Below, piece after piece: positions 6,754 through 13,013 of a DNA stretch of 13,046 nucleotides. The notes beneath the pieces are model-generated. The model was not told the origin of the DNA. It worked only from the letters and a program-made list of their open reading frames with translations, and ran no database searches. Location of the stretch: the NCBI GenBank assembly GCA_022566975.1, contig JADFHV010000022.1, positions 1 through 13,046 on the forward strand. Direction: 5' to 3'. Source of the stretch: Chloroflexota bacterium (GTDB lineage: Bacteria > Chloroflexota > Dehalococcoidia > SAR202 > UBA11138). The stretch's first letter is position 1, and each line of letters opens with the position of its first letter. A program made the position numbers and the translations under genes.

Positions 6754-6953
6754 GGCGGACCCTGGCTCATGGCATCTCCCCGGACGCCCGAAGTCTACCA
6801 GCCACCGGGTGTGGCGAGGGCCGGGGCCAGCATCTAATCGCGTGGGTGCGCCCGCACACTCATGGCCATGTCGCACATCCATGTGGCTCTGTGGTTCGGG
6901 GGACTCCTCGGAACGATGATACCGATCGCCGGTCAACTCCTGCAGACGAGTGA
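6754..6953. other. intergenic stretch, nothing recognised
   Basis: This 200-base stretch is open in the frame of the preceding minus-strand gene, but the implied peptide looks like translated non-coding DNA. I see no repeat, RNA gene or convincing promoter in it. It leads into the repeats at 6954-7134. Confidence 0.5.
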
Positions 6954-6979
6954 GGGTCCCGACGTGTCGGGACCCCTAC
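6954..6979. repeat. GTAGGGG palindromic repeat, unit E (minus orientation)
   Basis: GGGTCCCGAC (6954-6963) and GTCGGGACCC (6966-6975) form a perfect 10-bp stem with a GT apex. They are followed by CCTAC, the complement of the GTAGG that starts the other units. The CCCGAC-AC-GTCGGG core is shared with unit C at 3117-3144. Confidence 0.85.
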
Positions 6980-6995
6980 GGAGACGATAGACCGT

Positions 6996-7134
6996 TGTCA
7001 TTCCGAGGAGCCCAGTCGGGCTGACAAACGGGGAACACGTCCGGGCGACGAGGAATCTGGAGTGGGGAGCGATCCTAGCGCCAGGTCATCGCTAAGATAC
7101 AAGATTCTTCGTCGCTCCGCTCCTCAGAATGACA
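6996..7134. mobile_element. 139-bp MITE-like long inverted repeat (TGTCATTC ends)
   Basis: The ends TGTCATTCCGAGGAGC (from 6996) and TGTCATTCTGAGGAGC (complement, from 7134) match at 15 of 16 positions. A second inner arm, GCGACGAGGAATCT (7045-7058), pairs with AGATTCTTCGTCGC (7102-7115) at 13 of 14. An inner AGCGAT/ATCGCT pair (7068-7073, 7088-7093) closes the apex. The left arm carries about 30 extra bases (7012-7044), so the element is asymmetric. Repeats beginning TGTCATTC-GAG and containing GAGGAATCT are widespread intergenic palindromes in many bacteria. This one has no transposase and no obvious target-site duplication. Confidence 0.8.
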
Positions 7135-7220
7135 GCGTCGGTCAATCGATAGGAGCCTTCATAACAGGGGTAACAAAGGACCAGTGTCGGGAGGTACTGG
7201 CGCGGGGGTCTCGCGGCCTG

Positions 7221-7241
7221 CCCTGAGCATCGCCGAAGGGG
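7221..7241. repeat. CCCTGAGC/GAAGGG short interspersed repeat motif
   Basis: CCCTGAGC (7221-7228) and GAAGGG (7235-7240) flank six bases. In reverse this is CCCTTCG-x-GCTCAGGG, a common dispersed intergenic motif in bacterial genomes. It supports the view that sequence before 7328 is not coding, although the RNase frame is open through it. Confidence 0.4.
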
Positions 7242-7327
7242 TGTGCCCAGATTCACGTTCAGGGCGGACGGGACAGAATCTCGATGTTAGGCTGTCAACG
7301 GAACCTCGCCTCAAGGGTCCTCGACCT

Positions 7328-9346
7328 ATGCAGACCGGAGAGCTGATAGTAGCCCGCGTCAGAGGCCGCCTCACCGTCGGACGCTGCGTGGCCCCGCCCG
7401 ATACCAGGCCCAGTCCGCGCGTTCGGATCGCCGTGGGACGCGGTAGAGAGATGAACATACCGGCCGACAGGGTGGTCCTGGCCACGGGCCTTATCGTCTC
7501 GGAGCAGCCCGAAGCCGATTCCTTCCGTCAGACATGTGAGGAGCTGGCGTCGGAGATCGACCTGGCCGAGGTATGGGACGTTGTCCACGAGGACGCGTCT
7601 CCCCTGGGCCTCGACGACATGTCCGAGCTGTGCTGGGGCCCTGCTCCGACCACCTCGCAGAGGGTCGCCCTCCTGCTGTACCTGGACCGGGAGTCCCTGT
7701 ACTTCGCCGGCGAGGGGAACGCCTTCGTGCCGAGACCGGCCGAGTACGTCGAAGAGGTCAAGGCCCGCAGGCAGCGGGAGGCCGAGAACGCGAGGGACGC
7801 AGAGTCGCTGATGGACGCCCTCTCCCGAGCGACGCTGCCCGAGCCCATGTCCCGCCACCAGACGAACCTCCTGCAGCACCTCCGAGGCTACGCGGTCCAC
7901 GGAGACAGCTACACCAGGGCGGCGTCGGCCAGGGACCTCCTGGAGGGCCTGGAGGCCGGGACGGGCGACCTGCAGCAGGCCGCGTTCGAGCTTCTGACGA
8001 CGGTCGGGGTCTTCTCGCCTGACGAGCCGCTGGAGCTGGAGAGGGCCGGGATAGAGGACGGGTTCACCGAGGCGGTCGTGGCAGAGGCGGCCGCCATCGA
8101 ACTCGACGCCGCCCTGTCGCAGCCCGGACGGGAGGACCTGACCGGACTTCCCTCGCTTACGATAGACGATGCCGGCACCGAAGACAGGGACGATGCCCTG
8201 TCGTTGGAGTCCACGGATGACGGGACCTATCGACTCGGCATCCACATCGCCGACGCCGGCGCGCTCATACGGCCGGGCGGCGCGATGGACCAGGAGGCCG
8301 ACCGGCGGATGGCCACCCTGTATACACCGGACCGCAAGGTGCCGATGCTGCCGCCGGAGGTCTCCACCGGGACAGGCAGCCTCGCACCGGGCGAGTGCCG
8401 GATAGCGCTCAGCGTCATCGTCACGGTGACCGACTCGGGAGAGGTCCGAGAGTGGGAGATAGTACCTTCGACGGTCAAGACCCAGGCGTCCCTGAGCTAC
8501 GAGGAAGCCAACGGCGCGATACGCGACGAAGGCCACCCGTGGACCGACACGCTGAGGCCCCTTCACGCCATCGCGGTGGCGTTGCGGCGTAAGAGGGAGG
8601 AGTCGGACGCGGTGACGGTGGACTCGCCCGAGATGCACATCCAGATAGCACCGTCGGGTGAGGTGGAGGTGAGGGTGGTGGCCAGGTCCACACCGGCCCG
8701 GCTGACGGTGACGGAGCTGATGATACTCTGCAACTCCCTGCTGGCGAGGTACTGTCTCGATCATGGCCTTCCGGCAGCCTACCGGTCCCAGCCCGCGCCG
8801 GACCTGAGCGACTTGCCCGACCTCCCAGAGGGCCCGCTTCGCCGCTTCCACCTGTTTCGCCGCCTTCGTCCGGCGGAGCTGTCGACCGTGCCGGCGCCTC
8901 ACGGCGGCCTCGGAGTCGAGGCGTACATACAGGCCACATCTCCCCTCAGGCGATACCCCGACCTGGTCATGCAGCGCCAGATAAGCCACTTTCTGGCGAC
9001 GGGGGAGCACCACTACTCGGCGGAGGAGATCGCCTCGGTGTGCCACCGGGCCGACGCGCAGCTAAGAGAGTTGGCCAGGATCGAGGATGATCGCCGGCGT
9101 TACTGGTTTCTCAAGTACCTGCAGCAACGGCTCGACGCGCCGCAGGATGGCGAGGACCGTACGCACTTCCGTGCCGTCGTGCTGGAGAACGAGGAGCGCC
9201 GGCTGGCGCTCCTGGAGCTGTCGGAGTACCCCTTCAGGTTCCGGACCCGCCTGCCGTGGGCGGTACTCCCCGGCGAGACCGTGGGCCTGCGCCTGCGGGG
9301 CGTCGACCTGTGGCGCCGCTTCCCCCAGTTCGTCCACGAGCCTTAA
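7328..9346 (+). CDS. RNase II/R-family 3'-5' exoribonuclease (RNB domain)
   Basis: The 672-residue cytoplasmic enzyme should degrade single-stranded RNA processively from the 3' end. The catalytic RNB core holds LTIDDAGTEDRDDALSLE with D280, D286, D288 and D289, in the same spacing as the four metal-binding aspartates of E. coli RNase II. Later come GLPAAYRSQ (about 480-488) and QATSPLRRYPDLV with TSPLRRY at 537-543, the RNA-binding arginine signature. The N-terminal 230 residues do not show the usual tandem cold-shock domains, and the C-terminal 60 residues form only a divergent S1-like segment. Overall shape is closer to cyanobacterial/plastid and Deinococcus RNase II-like proteins than to RNase R. 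ATG 7328 is preceded by AAGGG at ten bases. The frame opens at 7184, but that extension covers repeat DNA. Its stop overlaps the protease stop by four bases. Confidence 0.93.
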   Translation: MQTGELIVARVRGRLTVGRCVAPPDTRPSPRVRIAVGRGREMNIPADRVVLATGLIVSEQPEADSFRQTCEELASEIDLAEVWDVVHEDASPLGLDDMSELCWGPAPTTSQRVALLLYLDRESLYFAGEGNAFVPRPAEYVEEVKARRQREAENARDAESLMDALSRATLPEPMSRHQTNLLQHLRGYAVHGDSYTRAASARDLLEGLEAGTGDLQQAAFELLTTVGVFSPDEPLELERAGIEDGFTEAVVAEAAAIELDAALSQPGREDLTGLPSLTIDDAGTEDRDDALSLESTDDGTYRLGIHIADAGALIRPGGAMDQEADRRMATLYTPDRKVPMLPPEVSTGTGSLAPGECRIALSVIVTVTDSGEVREWEIVPSTVKTQASLSYEEANGAIRDEGHPWTDTLRPLHAIAVALRRKREESDAVTVDSPEMHIQIAPSGEVEVRVVARSTPARLTVTELMILCNSLLARYCLDHGLPAAYRSQPAPDLSDLPDLPEGPLRRFHLFRRLRPAELSTVPAPHGGLGVEAYIQATSPLRRYPDLVMQRQISHFLATGEHHYSAEEIASVCHRADAQLRELARIEDDRRRYWFLKYLQQRLDAPQDGEDRTHFRAVVLENEERRLALLELSEYPFRFRTRLPWAVLPGETVGLRLRGVDLWRRFPQFVHEP

Positions 9347-11394
9347 ACCGCCCGCCGCCGGGCCGCGTACACGGTCGTCAGTAAGGTCAGGCCCACGGCA
9401 AGCGCCACAAGTCCCCAGGCGGTGGCCGAGGGGATGGGCAGCGGGAAACCCTGAGACTCACCGGCTGCCAGGCCGTTTATCCGGCCGCTCCCGTAGGTAT
9501 TGTCCACACCCGGGATGCCCAGATCGACGGCGTCTGCAACAATGGCGGCGCGGAGCACTGCGCGATCGGCAGCGGGATCGTCTCCCGCCTCGCCGCCCAG
9601 GAGACCCGGGTTGCCGTCCAGAAGCAACGCGGCCAGTCCGGCAACGTGGGGAGCGGCCGCCGACGTACCGAAGAATGGCGTGGGAAAGCCCCCTGATCCG
9701 GAGACCGCGACGCCGTCTATCGCCACGACGTCGGGCTTCACCACCCCGTTGTTGGTGGGGCCCCGGCTGCTGAAGGGCTCAATGGTGTCGACTCCCGGGT
9801 CCGACGCGCTGATGGCTCCCACGGATACCACGCCGCCACCGGCGTCGCTCTGGGCCGGCACGCTGCTGTTCACCGTGTTGTAGTTGAAGAACGTTCCGGC
9901 AGAGCAGGCAAGCCCGATGCCACCAGCGGTAATGAACATGTCGAAGGTCTTAGCAGCGGAGGCATTGGCGGAGTTCTGGATGAAGATGTCGAAGAATCTG
10001 GCGGCGGCGGTATTGTTGGTGAAAGCGACTGCCTCGATCGGGTCTCCGAGTGCCACATTGTCGTCGATGCCGAAGGCCGCTAGATCGTTCGTGTCGTTTG
10101 TGCGCACGTATAGGTCGTAGTCCGTTGTCACAGCGCCAAACGTATCGTCCCAGGTGAGAACTATGGTCGCCGTCTGTCCAGGTCCCAACCGCACCGAGTT
10201 TGCAATTCTTGGGCCAAGACCAAGACAGTCGGTCGTATCGCCGGTGGCGGCAAACTGGTGAAGGTTGCCCGGTAAGTTGGCAAAGGCAAAAGGTGCACCA
10301 TCGGTCCCCGAGTCGACATAGGTCTCCTGGTAATGACGCTGCGCATGATTGCCCACCGCCGCGTAGTAACCCCGGATGGGGTTGGCCAGCTTGTTCAGCT
10401 CTGCTGCGGTGTTTGCCGACACATCGCTGGTCTGGTCAAAGGGCTTGGCGAAGAACGCGATGTCATCGATCACTACGTCGCTGTTGGCCGCCAGGAAGTC
10501 CACCGCCGCGATGAACTCCAGGGACGTGCTGAAGTTGGCGAACCGAAGCTGCGCGCCCGGCGCGATGTCGTGGATGATCTCCAGTATGGCGGTGCCCTCG
10601 GCTCCGGTAGCCGTACCGCCCAGGCCCCCTTCCAAGTTACCGTCAGCCCGGAACGAAGTCCCGACGATTCCACCGGTCGTAGATACCAGCTTCCCGTTCC
10701 CATCCACATTGAAGCTCGTGGCCGGCAGGTCCCCCGAGGCGATGGCGGCTGCCAGGCCAAAAATACCGTCAGAGATCACCCCGACAGTAACCCCGGAGCC
10801 GTCAACACCCCCCTTGGCGCGCGCCTTGTCCAGCCCCAGCAAGGCGTCCCCTTCGGTCAGGAAAGAGCCGAGACTCGGCTGGCCGTAGTTTGGTAGCGTC
10901 ACGGATGTGACGTACTCCAATGCGGCCACCTGCGGCAGCTTATCCACCGGGACCCTGGCCTGAATCAGGGTTCCCGACTCGTCCAGTCGCTCTACCTGGC
11001 CACCTAGGGACACGACCTCGCCGGCAATCCCGGCCTCCGGGTCGGAGATGCGGACGTACACCTGTACCCTGCCCTGGTCATCGAGGACCATCAGCCCCGC
11101 CGTCAGGTACGCCATCAGAGCTGGGTTGGCCTCGTACAGGAGATCGTCGGCCATGGGCACGCCCTGTGGGACGCTCTGGGAAGCCTCCACCAGCCGGACC
11201 AGCGTAGACGATAACCTGGCGTGCTTGGCAGATGGTGACGGCGGCCCCCCGGACGCCTGGGGTTCGGACTGTGGCTCATCCGGAGGCGGGTCTGCGGCCA
11301 ACGATCTGTCGGCTACAGCCAGGGATAGGATGAGGGCTGCAAAGACCGCGGGACCCACAAGGCGCGCACGTCCCGACATTTGGGTACCACTCAT
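9343..11394 (-). CDS. secreted subtilisin-like (S8) protease with Glu at the His position and C-terminal anchor
   Basis: The 683-residue export protein has a signal peptide (1 to about 34, ending SLAA), a Pro/Ser-rich spacer, and a propeptide-like segment (about 105-172). The S8 domain follows: VGVISDG with catalytic D209, GNHAQ with oxyanion N349, and GTSAAAPHVAG with nucleophile S578. Where subtilisins have HGT, this protein reads EGT (E266, in AEGTAILEIIHDIAPGA). A PPC-like beta domain (about 395-490, with TWDD and DYDLYV) is inserted between N349 and S578. The C-terminus IPSATAWGLVALAV plus a hydrophobic run and ARRR resembles an IPTL-CTERM-type surface-sorting or anchoring tail. The start ATG overlaps the TPR gene stop as ATGA, with GAGGGG upstream, so translation is probably coupled. 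It is either an active protease with a D/E/S triad or a pseudo-protease. Confidence 0.9.
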   Translation of the reverse strand: MSGTQMSGRARLVGPAVFAALILSLAVADRSLAADPPPDEPQSEPQASGGPPSPSAKHARLSSTLVRLVEASQSVPQGVPMADDLLYEANPALMAYLTAGLMVLDDQGRVQVYVRISDPEAGIAGEVVSLGGQVERLDESGTLIQARVPVDKLPQVAALEYVTSVTLPNYGQPSLGSFLTEGDALLGLDKARAKGGVDGSGVTVGVISDGIFGLAAAIASGDLPATSFNVDGNGKLVSTTGGIVGTSFRADGNLEGGLGGTATGAEGTAILEIIHDIAPGAQLRFANFSTSLEFIAAVDFLAANSDVVIDDIAFFAKPFDQTSDVSANTAAELNKLANPIRGYYAAVGNHAQRHYQETYVDSGTDGAPFAFANLPGNLHQFAATGDTTDCLGLGPRIANSVRLGPGQTATIVLTWDDTFGAVTTDYDLYVRTNDTNDLAAFGIDDNVALGDPIEAVAFTNNTAAARFFDIFIQNSANASAAKTFDMFITAGGIGLACSAGTFFNYNTVNSSVPAQSDAGGGVVSVGAISASDPGVDTIEPFSSRGPTNNGVVKPDVVAIDGVAVSGSGGFPTPFFGTSAAAPHVAGLAALLLDGNPGLLGGEAGDDPAADRAVLRAAIVADAVDLGIPGVDNTYGSGRINGLAAGESQGFPLPIPSATAWGLVALAVGLTLLTTVYAARRRAV

Positions 11395-12053
11395 ACGGTG
11401 CCCCTCAGCTCACGCCCTCTCTTGTGGTCCTCGAAGCTGGCCCGCTCATCGCCCTTGAGCCAGTGGAGGATTCCGCGATGCCTGTAGGCGCTCCAGAAGC
11501 CGGGGTCGAGCTCGATGGCCCTGGTCAGATCGGCGATGGCATCATCGAGGCGGCCAAGCTCCCAGTTGGCGAGCCCGCGGTTGTGGTGGGCCTCCCGATA
11601 CTCCGGGTCCAGCCTGATGGCGTCGCGGAGGTCACGGACCGCCGACTCGAAGTCTCCGATACACAGGTAGGCAGTCCCCCGGTTGTTGTAAGCCATGCTG
11701 CTGGACGCGTCCAGCGAGATCGTCTGTGTAAAGTCCTGGATGGCGAGCTGGTACTCTCCCAGGTTCGAGTAGTCGTTGCCCCGCCGAAAATAGGCCTGGG
11801 CGTCCTGTCCGCCCGGCTCACCGTTCACCGCCGCCTCGCAGGCGTCAGGCCTGGCGCCTGGCCTCAGGGCGCCGAGAAGCCTGCTGGAGACGGAGGCAAT
11901 TTCGTCCACGGCCGAGTCGAAGGGGTCGGCGTTGGCCTTAGAGGGCGTCCGGTAGCCACTGATCTTGCGCACGAACTGGAGCGCCGCCGCGCGGATCTCT
12001 TCGTCGGTTGCCCGCTCCGCCGGTCGCCGAAGCGTCTTGATGCTTCTGCACAT
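11391..12053 (-). CDS. DUF2277-TPR fusion protein
   Basis: The 220-residue protein has two parts. Residues 1-65 match the DUF2277 family closely: MCRSIKTLRR, then ATDEEIRAAALQFVRKISG, PSKAN and AVDEIASVSSRLL. DUF2277 normally stands alone as a protein of about 85 residues with unknown function. Residues 85-216 are three complete tetratricopeptide repeats (about 85-118, 119-152, 153-186, each with the W/Y-x-x-RG and A-I-x-L-DP landmarks) and one partial repeat. TPRs are protein-binding scaffolds, so this half likely binds a partner. No signal peptide or membrane segment is seen, so it should be cytoplasmic. It is the first gene of a two-gene unit whose second gene is the secreted protease, joined by an ATGA overlap. 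ATG 12053 has GAGGGAG about nine bases upstream. Both domain assignments are confident; function is unknown. Confidence 0.88.
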   Translation of the reverse strand: MCRSIKTLRRPAERATDEEIRAAALQFVRKISGYRTPSKANADPFDSAVDEIASVSSRLLGALRPGARPDACEAAVNGEPGGQDAQAYFRRGNDYSNLGEYQLAIQDFTQTISLDASSSMAYNNRGTAYLCIGDFESAVRDLRDAIRLDPEYREAHHNRGLANWELGRLDDAIADLTRAIELDPGFWSAYRHRGILHWLKGDERASFEDHKRGRELRGTV

Positions 12054-12133
12054 CGGGGTCTGCTCCCTCAGTGGTTTTTAGGGGCACGCTGGATCGACCG
12101 TACCGAATCATGTGGTGCGCCGGCATGATAGGC

Positions 12134-12162
12134 GTAAGGTCAGGTTTTAAACCTGCCCTCCC
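12134..12162. repeat. degenerate GTAGGGGC-type palindromic repeat, unit F
   Basis: GTAAGGTCAGGTTT leads into CAGGTTT (12141-12147) paired with AAACCTG (12149-12155), followed by CCCTCCC. It corresponds to units A and D with the GGGGC stretch decayed. It lies 8 bases from the tRNA-derived segment at 12170, so it marks the chromosomal side of the island boundary. Confidence 0.65.
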
Positions 12163-12169
12163 ACAGAAG

Positions 12170-12211
12170 TCGGAGTGGCCCGGATCGAACCGGCGACCTC
12201 CCGCTCCCAAA
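12170..12211 (-). pseudogene. tRNA-Pro(UGG) 3'-half fragment, candidate attachment-site remnant
   Basis: On the minus strand this reads an anticodon loop TTTGGGA (12211-12205; anticodon UGG, proline), a 3' anticodon-stem strand GCGGG, variable loop AGGTC, a T arm GCCGG-TTCGATC-CGGGC with one mismatched pair, acceptor strand CACTCCG and discriminator A (12170). No CCA follows. Upstream of the loop the sequence (AATAAT) cannot form the 5' anticodon strand, and no D arm or 5' acceptor exists. It therefore cannot be a functional tRNA. Its last 30 or so bases match the tRNA 3' end at 13014-13046 with two differences in about 30. A fragment starting exactly at the anticodon loop is what integration by a tyrosine recombinase into a tRNA gene leaves at the far end of an element. 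Confidence 0.82.
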
Positions 12212-12396
12212 TTATTATCGTAACTGCGAACTAGCCCAGCGGCGGTTTCCGTACAATCCTAGGTTGCGAACCTTGCGAATTAGACACATTAGTCACACAG
12301 TGAAAAGTTCGCAAGTCGGTGTGATTTCCTCCATGCTCGCCGGCTCGGCTAATTAGCCCCTTTCGTACCAGCACGTATCACCCGATCCCACCCGCG
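12212..12396. other. non-coding island edge with repeated TTGCGAAC sites and a palindrome
   Basis: No gene is seen. The heptamer TGCGAAC or close variants occur four times: 12225-12231, 12265-12271, 12274-12280 (TGCGAAT) and, on the minus strand, 12313-12307. CTTGCGAA (12272-12279) and TTCGCAAG (12308-12315) form an exact inverted pair. GGCTAATTAGCC (12347-12358) is a perfect 12-base palindrome. Adjacent to a tRNA 3'-half fragment, the repeats are placed where integrase arm-type or excisionase sites would lie; that role is inferred. Confidence 0.5.
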
Positions 12397-12972
12397 TCAG
12401 GTTTTCCAGGGAGAGAGTATTCTTTCAACAGGCACGTATTGAAGGGCCACCACAACACCAAACCCCAGAAACGCCAGCCAATACCCAATACCCCAATCAA
12501 TCTGTAGGAAAATGGCTAGATCTGAGGCCTCTATTCCCAATTCAGCAAGTTCAGGGCTGTCCGTCAAGCTGCTAGTGAGCTGGCTTTCTGTCTTGAATTT
12601 AAGCGTCACGAGGCTGGCTATTCCTAGCGCCCCTATGGCGCCCCGGACGCCCGCACCCACACGGCCATCCTTTATGAAGAATGTAATCACGCCGATGGCA
12701 GCCAGGACAAGGGCCGCCAAAGCATAGATCGCACTGCCTACCTCGCTTTCTACCTCCGCAACGTTCTCGGCGGACAGCTCCTCCCCTGGGCCAACTTCAG
12801 TGGTTTGCTGGTTCACGCCTCTTTTACCGAATATGATTTCGGTGCCATCGTAACTGACTTTAATGGACCCGCAGCTAATCGAAAGCCACGGCAAGAGAAA
12901 GAAACCCAATATCAGCAAAAAAACAACAGAGCTTATCTTGGGTTTTAAGGATTGCGATCTAGCTTCGTCCAT
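12397..12972 (-). CDS. hypothetical multi-pass membrane protein of the putative island
   Basis: The product of about 191 residues has four hydrophobic segments. Counted from an in-frame TTG at 12984, these are at about 19-37 (VVFLLILGFFLLPWLSIS), 84-105 (SAIYALAALVLAAIGVITFF), 113-128 and 165-185 (IGYWLAFLGFGVVVALQYV). A polar loop of about 45 residues after the first segment begins LPWLSISCGS, a motif seen in other uncharacterised small membrane proteins. I do not recognise a function. The DNA is visibly richer in A and T, with more A/T-ending codons than the other genes here, consistent with transfer. ATG 12972 is the usual choice, but TTG 12984 is close to GAGG and would add four residues. 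It is the only gene between the two tRNA-derived segments. Confidence 0.7.
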   Translation of the reverse strand: MDEARSQSLKPKISSVVFLLILGFFLLPWLSISCGSIKVSYDGTEIIFGKRGVNQQTTEVGPGEELSAENVAEVESEVGSAIYALAALVLAAIGVITFFIKDGRVGAGVRGAIGALGIASLVTLKFKTESQLTSSLTDSPELAELGIEASDLAIFLQIDWGIGYWLAFLGFGVVVALQYVPVERILSPWKT

Positions 12973-13013
12973 GGGGATGTGCAAAATACCTCAGGCCCAC
13001 TTAAGGTGTCAAG

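Noticed and set aside
6754..6936. A 61-residue N-terminal extension of the archaellum-like protein
   Set aside because: It would place an Arg/His/Pro-rich stretch before the membrane helix, and its TTG start directly abuts the AGGAG with no spacing.
7184..7327. A 48-residue N-terminal extension of the RNase
   Set aside because: It overlaps a dispersed repeat motif and does not resemble protein sequence; ATG 7328 begins a plausible domain.
7295..9046. A 583-codon open frame on the minus strand opposite the RNase gene
   Set aside because: The implied protein is Arg/Gly/His-rich with no domain, and the plus strand carries an unmistakable RNB catalytic domain. Long antisense frames are expected in GC-rich coding DNA.
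12170..12211. A functional tRNA-Pro gene
   Set aside because: The 5' half is missing, the 5' anticodon-stem strand cannot pair, the T stem has a mismatch and no CCA follows.
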